Assembly (NCBI RefSeq): GCF_000959525.1
Contig: NZ_CP009832.1
Span: 2,046,001-2,110,000 of the forward strand
From: Burkholderia multivorans ATCC BAA-247
GTDB taxonomy: Bacteria > Pseudomonadota > Gammaproteobacteria > Burkholderiales > Burkholderiaceae
DNA length: 64,000 nucleotides
Direction of reading: 5' to 3'
Part shown: positions 18,678 to 26,676 of the stretch, one piece after another
Layout: every line of letters begins with the position of its first letter
Position numbering within the stretch: position 1 is the stretch's first letter
The notes under the pieces: generated by a model
Told to the model about the DNA's origin: nothing
Seen by the model: only the letters and a program-made list of their open reading frames with translations
Databases searched by the model: none
Translations under genes and position numbers: made by a program

Positions 18678-19829
18678 ATGAGCCAGACTACCGCTCCGTT
18701 TCTGCCGTTCACCCGCCCCGAGATCGACGAGGAAACCATTCAGGGCGTCGTCGAGGTGCTGCGCTCGGGCTGGATCACCACGGGCCCGCAGTGCCAGAAG
18801 TTCGAGGCCGCGCTCTCCGAGTACTGCGGCGGCCGCCCGGTGCGCGCGTTCAACTCCGGCACCTGCACGCTCGAGATCGGCCTGCGCATCGCGGGCGTCG
18901 GCCCCGGTGACGAAGTGATCACGACGCCCGCGTCGTGGGTGTCGACGAGCAACGTGATCCTCGAGACCGGCGCGACGCCCGTCTTCGCCGACATCGACCC
19001 CGTCACGCGCAACATCGATCTCGACAAGCTCGAACAGGCGATCACGCCGCGCACGAAGGCGCTCATCCCCGTCTATCTGGCCGGCCTGCCGGTCGACATG
19101 GACCGGCTGTACGCGATCGCGCGCGCACACGGGCTGCGCGTCGTCGAGGATGCCGCGCAGGCGCTCGGCTCGACGTGGAACGGCAAGCGCATCGGCGCGA
19201 TCGGCGACATCGTGTCGTTCAGCTTCCACGCGAACAAGAACCTGACGACGATCGAAGGCGGCGCGCTCGTGCTGAACGACGAGGCCGAGGCGACGCTCGC
19301 GCAGAAATACCGGCTGCAGGGCATCACGCGCAGCGGCTTCGACGGCATGGACTGCGACGTGCTCGGCGGCAAGTACAACCTGACCGACGTCGCCGCGCGC
19401 GTCGGCCTCGGCCAGCTGCCGCACCTCGAGCGCTTCACCGCGCAGCGCCGCGCGCTCGCGCGCGCCTACTTCGCGGCATTCGACGGCGGCGCGGCGGTGC
19501 GGCTCGGCGTCGGGCTGCCGGTCGCCGATTTCACGAACAGCAACTGGCACATGTTCCAGATCACGCTGCCGCTCGACCGGCTGTCGATCTCGCGCGCCGA
19601 CTTCATGGCGCAGATGAAGGAACGCGGCATCGCCACGGGCGTCCATTACCCGGCGATCCATCTGTTCACGCTGTACCGCGCACGCGGTTTCCGCGAAGGC
19701 ATGTTCCCGCATGCGGAGCGCTACGGCGCATCGACCGTCACGCTGCCGCTGTTTACGCAGATGACGGAAGACGACGTGCGCCGCGTCGTCGATGCCACCA
19801 ACCAGATTTGCGAACAATACGGAAAGTAA
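18678..19829 (+). CDS. arnB: UDP-Ara4O aminotransferase ArnB
   Basis: 383 residues, DegT/DnrJ/EryC1 aminotransferase family. It has FNSGTCTLEIGLRIAGVGPGDEVITTPASWVSTSNVI, EDAAQALGS near 157, and the PLP Schiff-base lysine at Lys187 in SFHANKNLTT. It makes UDP-4-amino-4-deoxy-L-arabinose from the 4-keto sugar using glutamate. It is 6 nt upstream of arnC. Segment FTNSNWHMFQITLPLDRL near the C-terminus is characteristic of ArnB. Confidence 0.92.
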   Translation: MSQTTAPFLPFTRPEIDEETIQGVVEVLRSGWITTGPQCQKFEAALSEYCGGRPVRAFNSGTCTLEIGLRIAGVGPGDEVITTPASWVSTSNVILETGATPVFADIDPVTRNIDLDKLEQAITPRTKALIPVYLAGLPVDMDRLYAIARAHGLRVVEDAAQALGSTWNGKRIGAIGDIVSFSFHANKNLTTIEGGALVLNDEAEATLAQKYRLQGITRSGFDGMDCDVLGGKYNLTDVAARVGLGQLPHLERFTAQRRALARAYFAAFDGGAAVRLGVGLPVADFTNSNWHMFQITLPLDRLSISRADFMAQMKERGIATGVHYPAIHLFTLYRARGFREGMFPHAERYGASTVTLPLFTQMTEDDVRRVVDATNQICEQYGK

Positions 19830-19835
19830 GCGTAC

Positions 19836-20861
19836 ATGAATCACCTTGAAGCACGCGCCGGCCATCCGGGCGCGACGAGTCCGGAAGTGTCGGTCGTGAT
19901 CCCCGTGTATAACGAGGAAGACGGCCTCGCCGCGCTGTTCGCGCGGCTCTATCCGGCGCTCGACGCGCTCGGCACGTCATACGAAGTGATCCTGGTCAAC
20001 GACGGCAGCCGCGACCGCTCGGCCGCGATGCTCGCCGACCAGTTCCACGTGCGTCCCGACACGACGCGCGTCGTGCTGCTCAACGGCAACTACGGCCAGC
20101 ACATGGCGATCCTTGCCGGCTTCGCGCAGTCGCGCGGCGAGATCGTCGTCACGCTCGACGCCGATCTGCAGAATCCGCCCGAAGAAATCGGCAAGCTGAT
20201 CGCGAAGATGCGCGAGGGCTACGACTACGTCGGCTCGATCCGCAAGCAGCGTCAGGACAGCCTCTGGCGCCGCAAGGCCTCGCAGATGATGAACCGTCTG
20301 CGCGAACGCATCACGCGGATCAAGATGACCGACCAGGGCTGCATGCTGCGCGCGTACAGCCGCCGCATCATCGACACGATCAACGTCTGCGGCGAAGTCA
20401 ACACGTTCATCCCGGCGCTCGCATATACGTTCGCGCAGAACCCGACCGAAATCGAAGTCGCGCACGAGGAACGCTTCGCGGGCCAGTCGAAGTATTCGCT
20501 GTACAGCCTGATCCGCCTGAATTTCGATCTCGTGACCGGCTTCTCGGTCGTGCCGCTGCAATGGCTGTCGTTCATCGGCGTGATCCTGTCGCTCGGCTCC
20601 GCGGCGCTGTTCGTGCTGCTGCTCGTGCGGCGCTTCATCGTCGGCGCGGAAGTGCAAGGCGTGTTCACGCTGTTCGCGATCACGTTCTTCCTGCTCGGCG
20701 TGATCATCTTCGCGCTCGGGCTGCTCGGCGAATACGTCGGCCGCATCTATCAGCAAGTGCGGGCGCGGCCGCGCTACCTGATCCAGGCCGTGCTCGAGCA
20801 GCACGACGGCGTGCCGGCCGTGCCGGCCGGCGCGAAGGCGCGCACGGAGGCGAGCTCATGA
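19836..20861 (+). CDS. arnC: undecaprenyl-phosphate Ara4FN transferase ArnC
   Basis: 341 residues, GT2 glycosyltransferase. N-terminal GT-A domain with VIPVYNEEDGLAALF, VNDGSRDRS and LDADLQNPPEEIG; two C-terminal membrane helices (about 236-262 and 270-293) and a cytoplasmic tail. It transfers 4-deoxy-4-formamido-arabinose from UDP to undecaprenyl phosphate. The stop overlaps the next ATG (ATGA at 20858-20861), so translation to the formyltransferase is coupled. Confidence 0.92.
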   Translation: MNHLEARAGHPGATSPEVSVVIPVYNEEDGLAALFARLYPALDALGTSYEVILVNDGSRDRSAAMLADQFHVRPDTTRVVLLNGNYGQHMAILAGFAQSRGEIVVTLDADLQNPPEEIGKLIAKMREGYDYVGSIRKQRQDSLWRRKASQMMNRLRERITRIKMTDQGCMLRAYSRRIIDTINVCGEVNTFIPALAYTFAQNPTEIEVAHEERFAGQSKYSLYSLIRLNFDLVTGFSVVPLQWLSFIGVILSLGSAALFVLLLVRRFIVGAEVQGVFTLFAITFFLLGVIIFALGLLGEYVGRIYQQVRARPRYLIQAVLEQHDGVPAVPAGAKARTEASS

Positions 20862-21805
20862 AGCCGCGCGCGGTCGTTTTCGCGTATCACAACGTCGGCG
20901 TGCGCTGCCTGCAGGTCCTGCTCGCGCGCGGTGTCGACGTCGCGCTCGTCGTCACGCACGAAGACAATCCGAACGAGAACATCTGGTTCGGCAGCGTCGC
21001 GTCGGTCGCGGCCGAGCACGGCATTCCGGTCGTCACGCCGTCCGACCCCGCCGATCCGGCGCTGCGCCGCGCGGTATCGGACGCGCAGCCCGATTTCATC
21101 TTCTCGTTCTACTACCGGCACATGCTGCCGACCGACCTGCTCGCGATCGCGCCGCGCGGCGCGTACAACATGCACGGCTCGCTGCTGCCGAAGTACCGGG
21201 GTCGCGTACCGACGAACTGGGCCGTGCTGAACGGCGAAACGGAAACGGGCGCGACGCTGCACGAAATGGCCGCGAAGCCCGACGCCGGCGCGATCGTCGG
21301 CCAGACCGCGGTGCCGATCCTGCCCGACGACACGGCCGCGCAGGTGTTCGACAAGGTCACGGTGGCGGCAGAGCAGACGCTCTGGCGCGTGCTGCCCGCG
21401 CTGCTGGCCGGCGAGGCGCCGCATCTGCCGAACGATCTGGCCGCCGGCAGCTACTACGGCGGGCGCAAGCCCGAGGACGGCCGCATCGACTGGACGCAGC
21501 CGGCCGCACAGGTCTACAACCTCGTGCGCGCGGTCGCGCCGCCGTATCCGGGCGCGTTCACCGAGCTCGCCGGCACGCGCTTTATCGTCGCGCGCGCGCG
21601 CCCGGCGGCGCCCGGCAGCGCAGCCGCCGCGGCTGCGGCGAATTTGCCGCCCGGCCTGCACGTAAGCGATAATGCGCTATTCGGCGTCTGCGGCGACAGC
21701 CGCGCGCTATCCATTCTCGAACTGCGGCAACAGCGCGACGGCCGCGAAACCGTCGTGACGCCCGCGGAATTCGCGCAGTTCATTCATTCTTCCCGTCATT
21801 CATGA
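20858..21805 (+). CDS. arnA1: UDP-Ara4N formyltransferase (N-terminal half of ArnA as a separate protein)
   Basis: 315 residues equivalent to the N10-formyl-THF-dependent domain of ArnA. Catalytic Asn and His are in YNMHGSLLPKYRGRVP and the catalytic Asp in KPDAGAIVG. It formylates UDP-Ara4N, which drives transfer to the lipid carrier. In E. coli this is fused to the decarboxylase; here it is a stand-alone gene overlapping both neighbours by ATGA. An alanine-rich insert (AAPGSAAAAAAAN, around 250-262) looks like an interdomain linker. Confidence 0.88.
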   Translation: MKPRAVVFAYHNVGVRCLQVLLARGVDVALVVTHEDNPNENIWFGSVASVAAEHGIPVVTPSDPADPALRRAVSDAQPDFIFSFYYRHMLPTDLLAIAPRGAYNMHGSLLPKYRGRVPTNWAVLNGETETGATLHEMAAKPDAGAIVGQTAVPILPDDTAAQVFDKVTVAAEQTLWRVLPALLAGEAPHLPNDLAAGSYYGGRKPEDGRIDWTQPAAQVYNLVRAVAPPYPGAFTELAGTRFIVARARPAAPGSAAAAAAANLPPGLHVSDNALFGVCGDSRALSILELRQQRDGRETVVTPAEFAQFIHSSRHS

Positions 21806-22857
21806 AAGCAAAAAAAGTCCTGATCCTGGGTGTGAACGGCTTCATCGGTCACCACCTGTCGAAGCGCATTCTTGAAACCACCGATTGGGAAGTGTTCGGC
21901 ATGGACATGCAGACCGATCGGCTCGGCGATCTCGTCAAGCACGAGCGGATGCATTTCTTCGAAGGCGACATCACGATCAACAAGGAGTGGGTCGAGTATC
22001 ACGTGAAGAAGTGCGACGTGATCCTGCCGCTCGTCGCGATCGCGACGCCCGCGACCTACGTCCAGCAGCCGCTGCGCGTGTTCGAACTCGACTTCGAGGC
22101 GAACCTGCCGATCGTGCGTTCGGCCGTCAAGTACGGCAAGCACCTCGTGTTCCCGTCGACGTCGGAAGTCTACGGGATGTGCTCGGACGAGCAGTTCGAC
22201 CCGGACGCGTCCGCCCTCACCTACGGCCCGATCAACAAGCCGCGCTGGATCTACGCCTGCTCGAAGCAGCTGATGGACCGCGTGATCTGGGGCTACGGGA
22301 TGGAAGGCCTGAACTTCACGCTGTTCCGTCCGTTCAACTGGATCGGCCCGGGCCTCGACTCGATCTACACGCCGAAGGAAGGCAGCTCGCGCGTCGTCAC
22401 GCAGTTCCTCGGCCACATCGTGCGCGGCGAAAACATCAGCCTCGTCGACGGCGGCTCGCAGAAGCGCGCGTTCACCGACATCGACGACGGCATCAGCGCG
22501 CTGATGAAGATCATCGAGAATCCGAACGGCATCGCCTCGGGCAAGATCTACAACATCGGGAATCCGAACAACAACTTCTCGGTGCGCGAACTCGCGAACA
22601 AGATGCTCGAGCTGGCCGCCGAATTCCCCGAGTATGCGGATTCCGCGAAGCAGGTGCGACTCGTCGAGACCACGTCGGGCGCGTACTACGGCAACGGCTA
22701 CCAGGACGTGCAGAACCGCGTGCCGAAGATCGACAACACGATGCAGGAGCTCGGCTGGGCGCCGCAATCGACATTCGACGACGCGCTGCGCAAGATCTTC
22801 GAAGCGTATCGCGGCCATGTCGCCGACGCGCGCGCACTCGTCGAGCAACAAGGCTGA
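21802..22857 (+). CDS. arnA2: UDP-glucuronate decarboxylase (C-terminal half of ArnA as a separate protein)
   Basis: 351 residues, extended short-chain dehydrogenase/epimerase fold. NAD-binding GVNGFIGHHL lies near residues 9-18; the catalytic Tyr and Lys are in YACSKQLMDR; FNWIGPGLDSIYTPKEGSSRV matches the ArnA dehydrogenase. It oxidises and decarboxylates UDP-glucuronic acid to the 4-keto pentose used by ArnB. It starts within the formyltransferase stop (ATGA), and arnD follows after 12 nt. Confidence 0.92.
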   Translation: MKAKKVLILGVNGFIGHHLSKRILETTDWEVFGMDMQTDRLGDLVKHERMHFFEGDITINKEWVEYHVKKCDVILPLVAIATPATYVQQPLRVFELDFEANLPIVRSAVKYGKHLVFPSTSEVYGMCSDEQFDPDASALTYGPINKPRWIYACSKQLMDRVIWGYGMEGLNFTLFRPFNWIGPGLDSIYTPKEGSSRVVTQFLGHIVRGENISLVDGGSQKRAFTDIDDGISALMKIIENPNGIASGKIYNIGNPNNNFSVRELANKMLELAAEFPEYADSAKQVRLVETTSGAYYGNGYQDVQNRVPKIDNTMQELGWAPQSTFDDALRKIFEAYRGHVADARALVEQQG

Positions 22858-22869
22858 CGGGACGCTCGC

Positions 22870-23766
22870 TTGGCTCGCATCGTTCTCAAGATCGACGTCG
22901 ACACGCTGCGCGGCACGCGCGAAGGCGTGCCGAATCTCGCGCGCATCTTCGACCGCTTCAACGCGCGCGCGACCTTCCTGTTCAGCCTCGGCCCCGATCA
23001 CACGGGCTGGGCGCTGCGCCGCGTGTTTCGGCCCGGCTTCCTGAAGAAGGTGTCGCGCACGTCGGTGGTCGAGCACTACGGCGTGAAGCAGCTGATGTAC
23101 GGCGTGCTGCTGCCCGGCCCCGACATCGGCCGCCGCGCGATCGCCGACATGCGCGCGATCCACGAGGCCGGCTTCGAATGCGGCATCCATACGTGGGACC
23201 ACGTGTACTGGCAGGACAACGTCCGCATGCGCGACCGCGACTGGACGGTACGCGAGATGCAGAAGAGTCACGCGCGCTTCGCCGAGATCTTCGGCGCGCC
23301 GCCCGTCACGCACGGCGCGGCCGGCTGGCAGATGAACGATGCGGCGTTCGAGCAGATCGACGCATGGGGCATGCGTTATGCGTCCGACGGGCGCGGCCAC
23401 TCGCCGTATCTGCCGGTCGTCCGCGGCCGCACGCTGTCGCACGTGCAGATGCCGACCACGCTGCCGACGCTCGATGAAGTGCTCGGCGTCGACGGCGTCG
23501 ACACGCACAACGTCGCGGCGCACATTCTGCAGTTCACCGAAACCAATCCGCACGACCAGGTGTTCACGCTGCACGCGGAGCTCGAAGGCCAGAAGCTCGC
23601 GCCCGTGTTCGAACAGCTGCTCGCCGGCTGGCGTGCGCAGGGCCATACGTTTGCGACGATGGGCGACTACCACGCGACGCTGGACCGCGACTCGCTGCCA
23701 TCGTACCCTGTCACGTGGGGCGAAATCCCCGGCCGCTCCGGCGAACTGATCGTCCAGCCCGACTGA
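22870..23766 (+). CDS. arnD: 4-deoxy-4-formamido-arabinose-phosphoundecaprenol deformylase ArnD
   Basis: 298 residues, NodB-type polysaccharide deacetylase family. It begins MARIVLKIDVDTLRGTREGVPNL, with the metal-binding Asp in DVDT, and contains GIHTWDHVYWQDN with the second metal His. Removing the formyl group traps Ara4N on the lipid carrier before flipping. The start is a TTG at 22870; no in-frame ATG lies near, and homologous ArnD proteins begin exactly here. It is the last gene of the arn run. Confidence 0.9.
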   Translation: MARIVLKIDVDTLRGTREGVPNLARIFDRFNARATFLFSLGPDHTGWALRRVFRPGFLKKVSRTSVVEHYGVKQLMYGVLLPGPDIGRRAIADMRAIHEAGFECGIHTWDHVYWQDNVRMRDRDWTVREMQKSHARFAEIFGAPPVTHGAAGWQMNDAAFEQIDAWGMRYASDGRGHSPYLPVVRGRTLSHVQMPTTLPTLDEVLGVDGVDTHNVAAHILQFTETNPHDQVFTLHAELEGQKLAPVFEQLLAGWRAQGHTFATMGDYHATLDRDSLPSYPVTWGEIPGRSGELIVQPD

Positions 23767-23858
23767 GTTCGCGCGCGAGCCCGCGCTGCGTGCGGTGCGC
23801 GGCGCGCTCCGAATCGCGCCGCCGCGGCGGCGCCTTTCCATAACAACAGGAGAAACAC

Positions 23859-24320
23859 GTGTCCGTCGAAGTAGACCGTCAAGTTCCCGATTTCACCGCG
23901 CCGGCCACGGGCGGCGATATTTCGCTGTCCGACCTGCGGGGCAAGAAGCTCGTGCTGTATTTCTATCCGAAGGACAATACGCCGGGCTGCACGACCGAAG
24001 GGTTGCAGTTTCGCGATCTCTATCCGAAGTTCAAGAAGGCCGGCGCGGAAATCGTCGGCGTGTCGCGCGACAGCCTGCGCTCGCACGACAATTTCAAGGC
24101 GAAGCTCGAACTGCCGTTCCCGCTGATTTCCGATGCCGACGAAGCGCTGTGCACGCTGTTCGATGTCATCAAGATGAAGAAAATGTATGGCAAGGAAGTG
24201 CGCGGCATCGAGCGCTCGACGTTCCTGATCGACGCCGACGGCGTGCTTCGTCAGGCATGGCGCGGCATCAAGGTACCCGGTCACGTGGACGACGTGCTAA
24301 GTGCTGTACAAGCGCTTTGA
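23859..24320 (+). CDS. bcp: Bcp-type thioredoxin-dependent peroxiredoxin
   Basis: 153 residues. Peroxidatic Cys44 is in YPKDNTPGCTTEGLQF. The resolving cysteine found five residues later in E. coli Bcp (GCTVQAC) is Leu here; the only other cysteine is Cys98 (EALCTLF). The enzyme is therefore a 1-Cys type or uses an atypical partner. It reduces hydroperoxides in the cytoplasm with thioredoxin. The GTG at 23859 follows AGGAG. Its last codons contain the -35 of a candidate small RNA gene. Confidence 0.9.
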   Translation: MSVEVDRQVPDFTAPATGGDISLSDLRGKKLVLYFYPKDNTPGCTTEGLQFRDLYPKFKKAGAEIVGVSRDSLRSHDNFKAKLELPFPLISDADEALCTLFDVIKMKKMYGKEVRGIERSTFLIDADGVLRQAWRGIKVPGHVDDVLSAVQAL

Positions 24321-24333
24321 GGCGCGTTATATT
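24305..24333 (+). promoter_or_regulatory. candidate promoter within the 3' end of bcp
   Basis: TGTACA (24305-24310), exactly 17 bp, then TATATT (24328-24333): four of six and five of six matches to the sigma-70 boxes at ideal spacing. A transcript would start near 24340, after the bcp stop codon. Confidence 0.45.
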
Positions 24334-24339
24334 GGGCCG

Positions 24340-24462
24340 CAATGAATGCCAGTTCGCCCCATATTTCTCGTAGCTGCGCCGGTGCTTTCCGGCATCTGAC
24401 GCGCATCACGACGGTATCAGCCGAGCCGCATGTCCCTGTCCACGGGGCAGCGGCTTTTTTTA
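24340..24462 (+). ncRNA. candidate small RNA between bcp and phoH
   Basis: No reading frame of note. From the promoter at 24305-24333 the transcript would be about 120 nt, with a hairpin GCCGG-TGCTTT-CCGGC (24378-24393) and a strong intrinsic terminator: AGCCGC and GCGGCT (24424-24429, 24450-24455) enclosing TGTCCC/GGGGCA, followed by seven T. It could be an independent sRNA, a bcp 3'UTR-derived sRNA, or a premature-termination leader for phoH; the 175-nt gap between the terminator and phoH favours a separate RNA. Confidence 0.45.
24424..24462 (+). terminator. strong intrinsic terminator before phoH
   Basis: Composite stem AGCCGC-a-TGTCCC / GGGGCA-GCGGCT (one bulged A, one G-U pair) with a 7-nt loop, followed by TTTTTTT. 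It ends either bcp or the candidate small RNA. Confidence 0.85.
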
Positions 24463-24637
24463 TGGACTGCGCGCCGGCACTCGGTCCGGCCCCTACCCCG
24501 TCAAGGAGTTGATCGACACTTAGGCGAACCGGCTAGACGAAATTCCTGTGCGCCACCGCGCGCAAACTGCATGCGTCATCACGCAGGATGCGATCAGCGG
24601 CGCACGTCATGCGACACGATTCCTCCCGAGGGACACC

Positions 24638-26437
24638 ATGCCTTTGCCTACTGCCCCCAGCAAGCTCGGCAGCCTGCTGCCGCCCGATGAATACAAGGCG
24701 AAAGCGCGGCCCGCGAAAGCCGCGAAGAAAACCGCCGAAGGGGACGCATCCACATCCGCAGACTACGGCGCGGCCAGCGTGGCCCAGCCGATGACCGAAG
24801 CCGCGAACACCGCCGCGCCGCTGCGAGCCGTCGCGTCGGCGCAGGAAGCCGCGAGCGCGACCGCGCGCACGCGCAAGACGCGCCAGACCGCCGCGCTGCT
24901 GCAGCCGATGCCGGCCGCCGCGGAACCGGCGGCACCGGTCGTCGCACGCGACGAGCGGCCCGCCGCCGCCAAACCTGCTGCCGCACCGGCGCGCGACACG
25001 GGCGCGACGACCAAGGCGCGCGGGCGCAAGACCGCCGAAGCCGAACTGCAGAAGCTGTTCGTCCTCGACACGAACGTGCTGATGCACGATCCGAGCAGCC
25101 TGTTCCGGTTCGAGGAACACGACGTCTATCTGCCGATGATGACGCTCGAGGAACTCGACAACCACAAGAAAGGAATGTCCGAAGTCGCGCGCAACGCGCG
25201 TCAGGTGAGCCGCACGCTCGATGCGCTCGTCGCCGACGCCGGGCCGATCTCGGCCGGCATTCCGCTGTCGCGCCTCGGCAATCGCGATGCGCTTGGCCGC
25301 CTGTACTTCCAGACCAAGCTCGCCGATATCGCGCCCGTCGAAGGGCTGCCGGAAGGCAAGGCCGACAACCAGATCCTCGGCGTCGTGCGCGCGCTGCAGC
25401 GCGACCGGCCCGATCGTCAGGTCGTGCTGGTGTCGAAAGACATCAACATGCGGATCAAGGCGCATGCGCTCGGCCTGCCCGCGGAAGACTACTTCAACGA
25501 CCAGGTGCTCGAGGACAAGGATCTCCTCTACACCGGCGTACGCGAACTGCCGCAGGACTTCTGGACCCGCCATGCGAAAGGCATGGAGAGCTGGCAGGAC
25601 ACGAAGACGGGCACCACGTACTACCGCGTGACGGGCCCGCTCGTCGCGTCGATGCTCGTCAACGAGTTCGTCTATCTCGAGCCGCAGAACGGCGAGCCGA
25701 CGTTCCATGCGATCGTGCGCGAGCTGAACGGCAAGACGGCGCTGCTGCAGACGCTGCGCGACTACAGCCACCACAAGAACAACGTGTGGGGCATCACGGC
25801 GCGCAACCGCGAGCAGAACTTCGCGCTGAACCTGCTGATGAACCCCGACATCGACTTCGTCACGCTGCTCGGCCAGGCCGGCACCGGCAAGACGCTCGTC
25901 GCGCTCGCGGCCGGCCTCGCGCAGGTGCTCGACGACAAGCGCTACAACGAGATCATCGTCACGCGCGCGACCGTGCCGGTCGGCGAGGACATCGGCTTTC
26001 TGCCGGGCACCGAGGAAGAGAAGATGCAACCGTGGATGGGCGCCTTCGACGACAACCTCGAAGTGCTGCAGAAGACCGACGACGCAGCCGGCGAATGGGG
26101 TCGCGCCGCGACGCAGGAGCTGATCCGCTCGCGCCTGAAGGTCAAGAGCATGAACTTCATGCGCGGCCGCACGTTCGTCGACAAGTATCTGATCATCGAC
26201 GAAGCGCAGAACCTGACGCCGAAACAGATGAAGACGCTCGTCACGCGCGCGGGCCCCGGCACGAAGATCGTGTGCCTCGGCAACATCGCGCAGATCGACA
26301 CGCCTTATCTGACCGAAGGCAGCTCGGGCCTCACCTACGTCGTCGATCGCTTCAAGGGCTGGGGCCACAGCGGCCACGTGACGCTCGCGCGCGGCGAACG
26401 CTCACGCCTCGCCGACTACGCGTCCGACATCCTCTGA
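24638..26437 (+). CDS. phoH: PIN-PhoH family ATPase
   Basis: 599 residues. A low-complexity Ala/Thr-rich N-terminus (1-135) precedes a PIN-type nuclease domain (about 140-270, with VLDTNVLMHD, LEELDNHKKG) and a PhoH ATPase domain with Walker A GQAGTGKT at 412-419 and Walker B LIIDEAQNLTP. PIN-PhoH proteins are putative RNA nuclease/helicases. The ATG at 24638 is used (GAGGGA ahead of it); the frame is open 30 codons upstream. In E. coli phoH is Pho-regulated; no Pho box is visible here. Confidence 0.88.
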   Translation: MPLPTAPSKLGSLLPPDEYKAKARPAKAAKKTAEGDASTSADYGAASVAQPMTEAANTAAPLRAVASAQEAASATARTRKTRQTAALLQPMPAAAEPAAPVVARDERPAAAKPAAAPARDTGATTKARGRKTAEAELQKLFVLDTNVLMHDPSSLFRFEEHDVYLPMMTLEELDNHKKGMSEVARNARQVSRTLDALVADAGPISAGIPLSRLGNRDALGRLYFQTKLADIAPVEGLPEGKADNQILGVVRALQRDRPDRQVVLVSKDINMRIKAHALGLPAEDYFNDQVLEDKDLLYTGVRELPQDFWTRHAKGMESWQDTKTGTTYYRVTGPLVASMLVNEFVYLEPQNGEPTFHAIVRELNGKTALLQTLRDYSHHKNNVWGITARNREQNFALNLLMNPDIDFVTLLGQAGTGKTLVALAAGLAQVLDDKRYNEIIVTRATVPVGEDIGFLPGTEEEKMQPWMGAFDDNLEVLQKTDDAAGEWGRAATQELIRSRLKVKSMNFMRGRTFVDKYLIIDEAQNLTPKQMKTLVTRAGPGTKIVCLGNIAQIDTPYLTEGSSGLTYVVDRFKGWGHSGHVTLARGERSRLADYASDIL

Positions 26438-26476
26438 CGCACGGCGCCGGCCGCTCGGCCGGTTTCCGACGCCTGA

Positions 26477-26508
26477 CGGCGCTCCGCTTCCGGAGCGCCG
26501 TTTTGTTT
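26477..26508 (+). terminator. intrinsic terminator after phoH
   Basis: Perfect 10-pair stem CGGCGCTCCG/CGGAGCGCCG with loop CTTC, followed by TTTTGTTT. Confidence 0.85.
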
Positions 26509-26676
26509 CGAGGGTCGGATTCGTCGATAACGCGCCGTTACGAAAACGAGGACGATTTACGTGCGAAACTTCAAGTAAATTCTCAGGAATGGTTGCGCAA
26601 GCCCCGTCGGAGCGTCTACCATCGGGCCTATCCGTTGTCATACGAATCAGGGCGCGCCGCGCCCGTTGCGTCTTTC

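Noticed and set aside
21796-23841. A 681-codon minus-strand frame across arnA2-arnD
   Set aside because: Same reason: antisense to conserved arn genes, with no recognisable domain or ribosome site.
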